Positions 1 through 4,758 of a stretch of DNA of 6,991 nt are shown in pieces (the first letter of the stretch is position 1; each line of letters opens with the position of its first letter). Made by a program: the position numbers and the translations under genes. Source of the DNA: Thermoplasmata archaeon (GTDB lineage: Archaea; Thermoplasmatota; Thermoplasmata; GCA-020350865). A model generated the notes under the pieces. That model was not told the DNA's origin and searched no databases. It saw only the letters and a list, made by a program, of their open reading frames with translations. The DNA is taken from positions 2,013,819 to 2,020,809 of the forward strand of contig CP070672.1 in the NCBI GenBank assembly GCA_020351895.1, in the 5' to 3' direction.

Positions 1-94
1 CATTGCCTATATCGCGACACTGATATTCACATTCTATCCAAGCATCAAAGCCGCGAAGGTTCCACCAGCAGAGGCACTCAGGTATATAGAATAA
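1..94 (+). CDS. C-terminal end of an FtsX/MacB-type ABC transporter permease (partial)
   Basis: Only the last 31 residues are in the window; the reading frame starts at base 2 and ends at TAA 92-94. The tail reads as a hydrophobic segment (IATLIFTFYPSIKAA) followed by KVPPAEALRYIE. A last membrane helix, then a Pro-Ser/Ala-x-Lys-Ala-Ala stretch, then P-x-EALRY is the typical ending of FtsX-domain permeases (MacB/LolC superfamily). These form the membrane part of ABC transporters that move lipoproteins or peptides or act by mechanotransmission. The substrate cannot be told from the tail. The gene converges with the PAN gene, with 45 bp between the stops. The assignment rests on a short motif, so it is good but not certain. 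Confidence 0.72.
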   Translation, partial: IAYIATLIFTFYPSIKAAKVPPAEALRYIE

Positions 95-125
95 TCAAAG
101 GGAAGAACAGTTTCACGATTAATTC

Positions 126-136
126 AAATAAAAAAT
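126..136 (-). terminator. Oligo-T terminator of PAN
   Basis: Read on the minus strand this is a run of six T (130-135) followed by more T-rich sequence, starting about 5 bases after the PAN stop codon. Archaeal RNA polymerase commonly stops at such U-runs without a stable hairpin. No strong stem is visible here. Confidence 0.4.
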
Positions 137-139
137 GGA

Positions 140-1348
140 TTAAGCGAACATCACGCCTGATTCCTGAGCCTTTAGTAACTCTCCGCCTCTGACCTTATCC
201 ACCGCTTTTTCAAAATCACCCATATCCACGGTGTCCCTGCCCTCTCTTATTGCGAACATCCCTGCCTCAGTGCATACCGATTTTATATCCGCACCTGTGG
301 ATCCATCACATTTTGCAGCTAGAGCCTCAACATCTACGTCTTTAGCAATGTTCATCTTACTAATATGGATCTTGAATATCTCGATTCTAGCCTCTAGACT
401 TGGTATCGGGATTCGAATGATTCTGTCAAATCTTCCTGGGCGGAGCAAGGCCTCATCGAGTATGTCGGGTCTGTTGGTTGCTGCAATCAGTTTCACATCT
501 CCGATTGGATCGAAGCCATCCAACTCTGCAAGAAGCTGCATCAATGTCCTTTGGACCTCCCTATCCCCAGATGTGGCTACCTCCAATCTTTTGGCTCCTA
601 TTGCATCCAATTCATCGATGAACACTATTGTTGGTGATTTCTCCTTTGCCAATGCAAAAAGTTCTCTCACCAATCTTGCCCCCTCGCCAATGTATTTCTG
701 GACCAATTCCGAGCCCACAAATCTTATGAAAGTGGCATTGGTTTTATTTGCCACACCCTTTGCGAGCAGGGTTTTCCCCACACCGGGCGGGCCAACAAGT
801 AATACTCCCTTGGGTGGATCTATTCCCACTTTCTTGTACAATTCTGGTTTTACCATTGGCTCCTCAACTGCTTCTCTTATTTCTCTAAGCTGTTCTTCTA
901 GGCCTCCTATATCTTTATAGGTTACTTCTGGCTTTTCTATGATCTCAGCGCCTATGACAAGGGGATCCTTGGATGGGGGGAGTATGCTCATTATGGATAG
1001 GGTTTGTTTATTCAATGCCACCTGTGAACCCACTATTACAGTTTCCCTTGGAATATGACCAGCACAGCTCACAATAAAAGTCGGTCCTGTAGTGCTCTTC
1101 ACCACCACCTTTCCATTATCCAGCGTTCCTCTGATGGTGCCGATTATCAATGGCGGAGCCTTCATTCGTTCGATTTCTGCTTTCAATCGTTTTACTTCAC
1201 CCTGCAAATGGGTGAGCTCGCTCTCCAAGTAACGCTTCTCGTTTTCGATCTTCTTTGCCTCTTTCATCAGTTCTGTATTCTGTTTCTCGAGGTTGATGAT
1301 TTTTTCTTGGTGGTTGTCAGAAGTCTGCTTCGTCTCTTCATCATCCAT
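140..1348 (-). CDS. pan: Proteasome-activating nucleotidase PAN (AAA+ ATPase)
   Basis: PAN is the hexameric ATPase that unfolds proteins and feeds them into the 20S proteasome in archaea. It is homologous to the eukaryotic Rpt1-6 ring. Numbering from the ATG at 1348 (402 aa), the sequence shows an N-terminal coiled coil (about 12-64), an OB-fold domain (about 66-127) and an AAA+ domain with Walker A GPPGVGKT (186-193). It also shows pore loop YIG (219-221), Walker [10 protein letters not shown] (241-249), and the second region of homology with ATNRPD and arginine fingers R303 and R306. Length and order match PAN. I chose the ATG because GGGGTG lies 6 nt upstream of it; a GTG three codons earlier (1357) is the alternative start but overlaps that site. 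The extreme C-terminus is V-M-F-A, so the usual HbYX docking motif is present only as hydrophobic-Phe-X. The gene is divergent from MBF1 and no 20S subunit gene is in the window. Confidence 0.96.
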   Translation of the reverse strand: MDDEETKQTSDNHQEKIINLEKQNTELMKEAKKIENEKRYLESELTHLQGEVKRLKAEIERMKAPPLIIGTIRGTLDNGKVVVKSTTGPTFIVSCAGHIPRETVIVGSQVALNKQTLSIMSILPPSKDPLVIGAEIIEKPEVTYKDIGGLEEQLREIREAVEEPMVKPELYKKVGIDPPKGVLLVGPPGVGKTLLAKGVANKTNATFIRFVGSELVQKYIGEGARLVRELFALAKEKSPTIVFIDELDAIGAKRLEVATSGDREVQRTLMQLLAELDGFDPIGDVKLIAATNRPDILDEALLRPGRFDRIIRIPIPSLEARIEIFKIHISKMNIAKDVDVEALAAKCDGSTGADIKSVCTEAGMFAIREGRDTVDMGDFEKAVDKVRGGELLKAQESGVMFA

Positions 1349-1373
1349 AATGCGCACCCCTAGCCATTATAAT

Positions 1374-1384
1374 AATTTATATAT
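1374..1384 (-). promoter_or_regulatory. Candidate TATA box for PAN
   Basis: On the minus strand this reads ATATATAAATT, a good archaeal TATA element. Its centre is about 31 bp upstream of the PAN ATG, which predicts a very short leader. That sits awkwardly with the GGGGTG ribosome site at about 1355-1360, so the upstream element at 1406-1415, read on the minus strand, may be the one used. Which element drives PAN cannot be settled from sequence. Confidence 0.45.
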
Positions 1385-1400
1385 GGAGTATGGCTCCATA
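1382..1400. promoter_or_regulatory. Perfect inverted repeat between divergent promoters (candidate operator)
   Basis: TATGGAG (1382-1388) and CTCCATA (1394-1400) are exact reverse complements separated by 5 bp. The element lies between the two TATA-like sequences of the divergent PAN and MBF1 genes and overlaps the likely factor B recognition area of the PAN promoter. This is the position and symmetry expected of a site for a dimeric regulator acting on both genes. The regulator is unknown. The regulatory role is inference. Confidence 0.4.
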
Positions 1401-1405
1401 ATTAG

Positions 1406-1415
1406 TTATATATGG
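1406..1415 (+). promoter_or_regulatory. Candidate TATA box for MBF1
   Basis: TTATATATGG lies about 45-55 bp upstream of the chosen MBF1 ATG. It would start a transcript near 1435, giving a leader of about 25 nt that keeps the GAGGT ribosome site. A second TATA-like stretch (GATATATATC, 1423-1432) would start the RNA too late to include that site. The same ten bases also occur at 1377-1386, so this control region holds a direct repeat. Confidence 0.5.
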
Positions 1416-1459
1416 TTGCAATGATATATATCTTTTGTTCGAATTATCGAGGTTTCAGC

Positions 1460-1954
1460 ATGATTTGTGAGATGTGTGGGCAAGAGGTGCCAAAGCTCAA
1501 AAAAATAACGATTGAGGGCTCAATTCTCAGCGTATGTTCAAATTGTACCAAATTTGGGCTCGATTATACCCAGAAGAAGGGACCAGAGGAGGTAGTCTAT
1601 ACAAACACAATAGATGAAAGGCTCCAGCAGAGGGAGAAAAGGCTCAGGACAAGGGATGTATTTGAGGAAAGCAAGGATGAATTGGCATTAGACTATCCAA
1701 AACGGATTCGTAAAGCGAGGTTATCCAAAGATTTGAGTCAGGATGATTTGGCAAAAAAAATCAATGAGAAGAAATCCGTTGTGGCGAAACTTGAAAATGG
1801 AGACATGATCCCAGACAACAATCTCATAAAAAAGCTGGAATATGCTCTGGACATATCATTAAAAGAGAAGATAAGCAGGGTTGAGACGCCAAAACAAACC
1901 CCTTCTGGAGAAAAAATGACTCTTGGTGATTTTATAAAGATAAAAAAAGAATAA
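1460..1954 (+). CDS. MBF1-type transcription factor (zinc ribbon plus HTH)
   Basis: This is the archaeal homologue of multiprotein bridging factor 1, a transcription-associated protein that in some archaea is linked to translation. From the ATG at 1460 (164 aa) it shows a zinc-ribbon of two CxxC pairs (C3/C6 and C26/C29), a charged linker (about 40-78), and a Cro/C1-type helix-turn-helix (about 80-135) containing LSQDDLAKKI and VVAKLENG. It ends in TLGDFIKIKKE, a tail typical of archaeal MBF1. The open frame extends to an ATG at 1412, but the start at 1460 is preferred: GAGGT lies 6 nt upstream of it and the protein then begins directly with the zinc ribbon. It is divergent from PAN and its stop is 5 bp from the stop of the convergent DUF2240 gene. 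Confidence 0.93.
   Translation: MICEMCGQEVPKLKKITIEGSILSVCSNCTKFGLDYTQKKGPEEVVYTNTIDERLQQREKRLRTRDVFEESKDELALDYPKRIRKARLSKDLSQDDLAKKINEKKSVVAKLENGDMIPDNNLIKKLEYALDISLKEKISRVETPKQTPSGEKMTLGDFIKIKKE
1942..1948 (-). terminator. Oligo-T run for the DUF2240 operon, inside the MBF1 end
   Basis: On the minus strand this is a run of seven T, 11-18 bases beyond the DUF2240 stop codon. Because the two stops are only 5 bp apart, the minus-strand terminator would lie within the MBF1 coding sequence. The role is inferred from position and composition only. Confidence 0.3.
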
Positions 1955-1959
1955 TGCCA

Positions 1960-2442
1960 TTACCCGCGTTCCTTAGCGACTTTATTGTAGAGATCAACCT
2001 CTGCCTCCTTTAAAAATCCTGAAATATTCACACCATATTTTTTGGCTACCAATATGGCGGCAACTTCGATTTCTAAATCCAGTAAATTCTGTTTTTTGTT
2101 TATCTCTGCCATGATAATACTACGTTCTAGTCCTGTTTCTTCATGGATGTTCCTTACGATAGATAGAAGCAAAGGTTCCTGTGATTCAAGTTGTAAAATA
2201 TTCTTTGTTGGTGTAAAATCTATAGGGATGGATAGAGCCTTATAATCGAAACATGGTTTTATATCGTTTTCTTCCCTGTCAAGAAGCTTCAATTCCAAAC
2301 CCACCTTGATGAGCTGTTTTGCCTCATTAGGGGAAAACCAACCTAAGTCCATGGATGCAGAAAGGACCAGCTCATTCTCGGAAAGGACATCTTTTCCCTT
2401 TCTTTGAAATAGATAACCCAGGGCTTCCATTAGTTCCTCCAT
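1960..2442 (-). CDS. DUF2240 family protein, function unknown
   Basis: A 160-aa soluble protein that I recognise as the archaeal DUF2240 family, whose function is not known to me. The N-terminal half (about 1-60) is helical and reads like a small winged-helix-type module: a Phe-Gln-Arg-Lys-Gly stretch, an acidic helix start, GWFSPNEAKQLIKVGLELKLL. A loop follows with an Asp/Pro-rich stretch (FDYKALSIPIDFTP), then a C-terminal helical part that includes the segment ETGLERSIIMAEINKKQ. There are no membrane segments, cysteine clusters or catalytic signatures. The start is supported by AGGTGA just upstream of the ATG. It is the second gene of an operon with the HisA-like gene, whose stop lies 18 bp upstream, and it converges with MBF1. 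The winged-helix reading is inference only. Confidence 0.85.
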   Translation of the reverse strand: MEELMEALGYLFQRKGKDVLSENELVLSASMDLGWFSPNEAKQLIKVGLELKLLDREENDIKPCFDYKALSIPIDFTPTKNILQLESQEPLLLSIVRNIHEETGLERSIIMAEINKKQNLLDLEIEVAAILVAKKYGVNISGFLKEAEVDLYNKVAKERG

Positions 2443-2460
2443 TTTTTCACCTAAAAATCC

Positions 2461-3174
2461 TCAAAGGAGTGTCTCCACCTCGATTATCACTCCCGCCAAA
2501 TTTAGATTATAAAGCAATTTTGTTCCACTGGTGAATCTACCATGAAAGTAGATATTCAAGTCGCTATTTATCAAAGGCGTCCCGATATCTATACTAAAGC
2601 TTGTATCTGAAGCTAGGTGTTTTAAATCCGTGAATATTATATCTTCTGTTCCTAGGTTTCTTGCCTCCTCCAACAAATCAATAGGGGTCATATCTCTTAA
2701 TTCCTTTTTTGGACTCACAATACCGTCATCGTAGTCTATTTGGAGTACCACATTTTCAGAGAGCTCTACAGCCTTTTCCAATTCCTTTAGATTCCCAAGG
2801 GTTTTTGTGCTTAACACAACCTTACCTGCTCCCGCCACAAGGACATCGATTGCCCCATCCCTTGATCTTGAACCTGCGTCAACCCATAGTTCCATTTTGG
2901 TGGATATGCTTCTCAGAAATTCGAGTTGCGGTCTATCCCTGATTATTCCATTTATATCGGTTATAAACATCTTATGAAAGTGCTCTTTTAGCTCGTTCAT
3001 CACTGCCTGAATATTCGTATCTTTCCCCTCTTTATCCTGCAGGGGTTCATATCCTTCTGTCTTTTTTATTATAGGTACGCCTTTGAATATATTAATAGCC
3101 GGAATTATTTCCCAGTTCTTTTTTTCAGCATCAAGATTCTTTGAATCAATAATATCCTTCGAGTCTAAGTCCAT
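2461..3174 (-). CDS. HisA-related TIM-barrel protein (archaeal HisA paralogue), probably not histidine biosynthesis
   Basis: A 237-aa (beta/alpha)8-barrel protein related to HisA (ProFAR isomerase), of the COG1411-like archaeal paralogue type. Barrel landmarks visible: strand 1 IIPAINIFKG (23-32), strand 3 MFITDINGI (69-77), strand 4 LWVDAGSRS (96-104), the GAGKVVLST phosphate-site-like segment (115-123), strand 5 VVLQIDYDDG (142-151), strand 6 IIFTDLKHL (179-187) and strand 7 NIYFHGRF (207-214). In true HisA the strand-1 Asp and the strand-5 Asp are catalytic; here strand 1 has Asn28, while Asp147 is kept. The final phosphate-binding strand is replaced by GVIIEVETLL and the protein stops there. 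A different or lost activity is therefore likely. No other his genes are nearby. It leads the operon with DUF2240. Confidence 0.85.
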   Translation of the reverse strand: MDLDSKDIIDSKNLDAEKKNWEIIPAINIFKGVPIIKKTEGYEPLQDKEGKDTNIQAVMNELKEHFHKMFITDINGIIRDRPQLEFLRSISTKMELWVDAGSRSRDGAIDVLVAGAGKVVLSTKTLGNLKELEKAVELSENVVLQIDYDDGIVSPKKELRDMTPIDLLEEARNLGTEDIIFTDLKHLASDTSFSIDIGTPLINSDLNIYFHGRFTSGTKLLYNLNLAGVIIEVETLL

Positions 3175-3208
3175 ATTAAATCACGGAAAGGGAATTGTAA
3201 GAGTGGTA

Positions 3209-3219
3209 AATAAAACATG
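3209..3219 (-). promoter_or_regulatory. Candidate TATA box for the HisA-like/DUF2240 operon
   Basis: The minus strand here reads as an AT-rich TTTTATTTA-type element, centred about 40 bp upstream of the HisA-like ATG. It predicts a leader of about 13 nt without a clear ribosome site. It lies in the 131-bp divergent region shared with Gins51. Confidence 0.35.
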
Positions 3220-3275
3220 CGGTGAAACTCGTAAAAATATCTTAGACTCGCATTTTATGAAAAGGGAATTAAAAA

Positions 3276-3285
3276 TTTTTATATC
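3276..3285 (+). promoter_or_regulatory. TATA box for Gins51
   Basis: TTTTTATATC is centred about 26 bp upstream of the Gins51 ATG, preceded by an A-rich stretch suited to factor B contact. That spacing puts the transcription start at or next to the start codon, so the mRNA is probably leaderless. Confidence 0.55.
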
Positions 3286-3305
3286 GATACAACATTATAG
3301 GGACG

Positions 3306-4019
3306 ATGCTAAAAGAAGATGAAACATTTACGTTTGAGACAATAGCACAGGTTTTCAGGGAAGAGCGCAACTCAACAATCCTTACGAAATTGCCAATTCA
3401 CTTCTATAAACAACTTATAGATTACATGGAAAGATTGCAGGAAAGTTATTTCGAAGAACGTGACAACGATCCTATCTCTTCAAAAACTATGATGCTTGAG
3501 GATGAACTCAATAAAGCGCAAAGAAGAGTCTCGCAAATTTATGAGTACAGAGAAAGAAAGATCGTATTGCTCGCCCTTCAAGCTGCAAATGGCGGTGTAC
3601 CGGACCTTACATTTATTACAGGAGAGGAAAAGAAAGTTTTCGAAGCCCTTGTTGATCTCCTTTCAGATTCTCGTTCGCGTATCCTTTTAAAGAAGGATGA
3701 AGATGTCTGTAAGCCAAAAACATTCCTCGCGCCCGATGAAAAACATGTAGAAATCGTAGCAGAAAAAGAATCGAATGATAAAAAGGAATCTCAAGATAAA
3801 GAGACAATCAAAGGGAAAGAAAAAGAGGAATCCGTGACGAACAATATGACAAATAATTTCGATCAAGAGAATTCTGTACTTTTAATTTTGGAAGACATTC
3901 CTTCCTTTGAAACAGAGGAGAGGACTTTTAATCTCAAGAAGGATGATACTATAACGCTGTCAAAAAAACTTGCCAAAATCCTATGCAAACATGAGAAGGC
4001 CAGAATAATTGAGGGTTGA
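3306..4019 (+). CDS. Replication factor GINS, Gins51 (Sld5/Psf1-like) subunit
   Basis: GINS is the hub of the CMG replicative helicase, joining MCM to the Cdc45/RecJ-like protein and primase. The 237-aa protein has the A-then-B domain order of archaeal Gins51 (related to Sld5/Psf1). The helical A domain (about 1-128) includes LTKLPIHFYKQLIDYMERL and YRERKIVLLALQAA, the conserved RERKI helix. A charged low-complexity linker (about 140-188) is rich in Lys, Glu, Asp and Asn and is probably disordered. The small beta-rich B domain (about 190-237) holds ILEDIPSFETEERTFNLKKD followed by TLSKKLAKIL. The linker is noticeably polar but the overall length is ordinary. The ATG at 3306 has no convincing ribosome site and fits a leaderless transcript. 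In many archaea the partner gene is primase priS; it is not next to this gene here. Confidence 0.88.
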   Translation: MLKEDETFTFETIAQVFREERNSTILTKLPIHFYKQLIDYMERLQESYFEERDNDPISSKTMMLEDELNKAQRRVSQIYEYRERKIVLLALQAANGGVPDLTFITGEEKKVFEALVDLLSDSRSRILLKKDEDVCKPKTFLAPDEKHVEIVAEKESNDKKESQDKETIKGKEKEESVTNNMTNNFDQENSVLLILEDIPSFETEERTFNLKKDDTITLSKKLAKILCKHEKARIIEG

Positions 4020-4027
4020 AAATTATT

Positions 4028-4093
4028 ACCATAAAAAATGAACATATCTATTAAAAAAACAAATGAATTATCTTGATTGAAACCATAAAAAAT
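4028..4093. repeat. 12-bp direct repeat ACCATAAAAAAT, two copies
   Basis: The same twelve bases occur at 4028-4039 and 4082-4093, 54 bp apart, in the AT-rich gap after Gins51. In sequence this A-rich, chance similarity is possible and no function is assigned. Confidence 0.35.
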
Positions 4094-4101
4094 ATTTTTT
4101 T
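4087..4101 (+). terminator. A/T palindrome with T7 run after Gins51
   Basis: Six A, then TA, then seven T (4095-4101) form an AT-only palindrome about 70 bp after the Gins51 stop. The T-run is the likely transcription stop. The surrounding gap 4020-4214 is AT-rich and otherwise empty, apart from a 12-bp direct repeat (4028-4039 and 4082-4093). Confidence 0.4.
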
Positions 4102-4143
4102 AATGAAAAAAAACGTAGAAAAAATATGCGATACTAACAAAAA

Positions 4144-4153
4144 GATTTTAAAC
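4144..4153 (+). promoter_or_regulatory. Candidate TATA box for the Lys/Thr-rich small gene
   Basis: GATTTTAAAC lies about 65 bp upstream of the ATG at 4215 and would start an RNA near 4175, leaving a leader of about 40 nt that contains the GGTGA ribosome site. It closely resembles the elements at 4759-4767 and 6977-6987. Confidence 0.45.
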
Positions 4154-4214
4154 CATTAAGTGATACCCATAATCAATTGCATCTCGTCATGCATAAAAAC
4201 ATGTGGTGAGAGAG

Positions 4215-4364
4215 ATGGCGAAAAAGAAGGCAACAAAGAAGAAGAAGAAGAAAACAACCAAAAAGAAAACAACCAAAAAGAAGAAAACAACCAAAAAGAA
4301 AACAACCAAAAAGAAGAAAACAACCAAAAAGAAGAAGAGCACAAAAAAGAAAAGAAAAAGATGA
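4215..4364 (+). CDS. Very basic Lys/Thr-repeat small protein, histone-tail/H1-like (49 aa)
   Basis: A 49-aa protein starting MAKKKATKKKKKKTT and ending STKKKRKR, stop TGA 4362-4364. Composition counted from translation: 31 Lys, 2 Arg, 12 Thr, 1 Ser, 2 Ala, 1 Met; no acidic, aromatic or large aliphatic residue except Met1. It is a run of KKK(K)TT units. GGTGA (4205-4209) sits 5 nt before the ATG and matches the end of archaeal 16S rRNA. A TATA-like element lies upstream and a structured T-rich terminator downstream, so this is a complete transcription unit. Longer frames cross the same bases (+ strand 4160-4405 and a minus-strand frame giving Ser/Phe/Trp/Leu repeats), but they lack a ribosome site and are shadows of the repeat. 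Such a peptide should be unstructured and bind DNA or RNA, as bacterial Hc1-like proteins and H1 tails do. The function is inference; no family is assigned. Confidence 0.75.
   Translation: MAKKKATKKKKKKTTKKKTTKKKKTTKKKTTKKKKTTKKKKSTKKKRKR
4260..4325 (+). repeat. Two exact tandem 33-bp units inside the Lys/Thr-rich gene
   Basis: Bases 4260-4292 and 4293-4325 are identical, each encoding KKKTTKKKKTT. Every internal Thr pair uses the codons ACA-ACC, and flanking partial units continue the pattern on both sides. Identity at silent positions points to recent duplication or slippage rather than convergent amino-acid choice. Confidence 0.85.
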
Positions 4365-4374
4365 AAGGCTCTTC

Positions 4375-4459
4375 TACCTCAACGGTCCAATATTTGGGCC
4401 TTTAACCACAATGGGGAGGAGGTAATTTTTATTTTATTTTTTTATTTCTTTATTTTTAA
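4375..4459 (+). terminator. Structured 3' region and long T-rich terminator of the small basic gene
   Basis: An inner hairpin pairs GGTCCAA (4384-4390) with TTGGGCC (4394-4400), 7 pairs with one G-U and a 3-nt loop. An outer stem pairs TACCTC (4375-4380) with GAGGTA (4419-4424). Directly after it comes a T-rich tract (4426-4459). This is a plausible terminator for the gene ending at 4364. The outer stem includes AGGAGGT (4417-4423), a full Shine-Dalgarno match with no start codon at usable distance. Confidence 0.5.
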
Positions 4460-4510
4460 ATCTATTTGTATTCATGAAAAACCTTGTGTTATATGATAAG
4501 TTTTGCTCAC

Positions 4511-4521
4511 AAAATTAAATA
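4511..4521 (+). promoter_or_regulatory. TATA box for tRNA-Arg
   Basis: AAAATTAAATA is centred about 37 bp upstream of the first tRNA base, which would start the precursor RNA near 4542 with a short 5' leader removed by RNase P. Confidence 0.45.
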
Positions 4522-4552
4522 CCCTCTATAACTTTAGGGTTGATGATGAAAT

Positions 4553-4670
4553 GGGCGTGTGGCCTAGTCTGGATAGGGCAACGGCCTCCTATGTGAAACA
4601 GAAACGAGTTACCAAGATATGTTGGCACAGAGAAAGCCGTGGGTCGGGGGTTCGAATCCCCCCACGTCCG
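4553..4670 (+). tRNA. tRNA-Arg (anticodon CCT) with 43-nt intron
   Basis: All stems can be drawn. Acceptor GGGCGTG (4553-4559) pairs with CACGTCC (4663-4669) with one G-U. D arm is GCCT/GGGC (4562-4565 with 4576-4579). Anticodon stem ACGGC/GCCGT is 4581-4585 with 4636-4640. T arm GGGGG-TTCGAAT-CCCCC is 4646-4662. G4670 is the discriminator. After intron removal the anticodon loop is CT-CCT-AA, reading codon AGG. A20 and C35, known arginine identity bases, are present. The CCA end is not encoded, so it must be added by the CCA enzyme encoded nearby. The gene stands alone, with its own TATA element and a T5 stop. Confidence 0.93.
4592..4634 (+). other. tRNA intron at canonical position 37/38
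   Basis: A 43-nt insert lies between A37 (4591) and A38 (4635). The exon-intron junctions fold as a bulge-helix-bulge: central helix CTCC/AGAG, 5' bulge TA|T, 3' bulge AA|A, anticodon stem outside and GTG/CAC inside. One of the four central pairs is a C-A mismatch. This is the substrate of the archaeal tRNA splicing endonuclease. Within the intron, CCAA and TTGG can pair as a small hairpin. Confidence 0.85.
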
Positions 4671-4675
4671 TTTTT
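4671..4675 (+). terminator. T5 terminator of tRNA-Arg
   Basis: Five T follow directly after the discriminator base, a common stop signal for archaeal tRNA genes. Confidence 0.5.
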
Positions 4676-4725
4676 CGGGCTATCGATTTCAATTGAGGTT
4701 CAATCTAAGATGCCCATTATTTTGT

Positions 4726-4748
4726 CCACTTTTTTATGAAAAAAGTGG
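4726..4748. repeat. Perfect 10-bp inverted repeat (hairpin) upstream of the membrane protein gene
   Basis: CCACTTTTTT (4726-4735) and AAAAAAGTGG (4739-4748) are exact reverse complements with the 3-bp loop ATG. It sits 50 bp after the tRNA and about 10 bp before the TATA element of the next gene. It could be a backup terminator for the tRNA or an operator next to the promoter; sequence alone does not decide. Confidence 0.7.
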
Positions 4749-4758
4749 TTTGGAAAAG

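Noticed and set aside
231..920. 229-codon plus-strand open frame opposite PAN
   Set aside because: It is antisense to the AAA+ domain of PAN, which has all expected motifs; the plus-strand translation is Ser/Pro-rich with no recognisable features.
3187..3270. 10-bp direct repeat AAAGGGAATT at 3187-3196 and 3261-3270 in the HisA-like/Gins51 divergent region
   Set aside because: It might be an operator pair, but two short A-rich copies in a 131-bp gap are too weak to claim without conservation data.
4103..4159. 18-codon frame before the small basic gene
   Set aside because: It has no ribosome site, overlaps the presumed TATA element of the next gene and has ordinary A-rich composition.
4156..4344. 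Minus-strand frame with Ser-Phe-Trp-Leu repeats
   Set aside because: It is the antisense shadow of the same 33-bp repeat, with no promoter or ribosome site on that strand.
4215..4364. CRISPR array or satellite DNA
   Set aside because: The units are contiguous, lysine/threonine-coding and in frame, with no unique spacers between repeats.
4160..4405. 81-codon plus-strand frame with NNQKEE repeats over the basic gene
   Set aside because: It has no ribosome site at its ATG, its N-terminal part is unlike the rest, and its repeat is the frame-shifted shadow of the K/T gene, which has a GGTGA site and simple, self-consistent codon choice.
4503..4739. 78-codon plus-strand open frame
   Set aside because: It runs straight through the tRNA-Arg gene and its intron, which fully explain the sequence.
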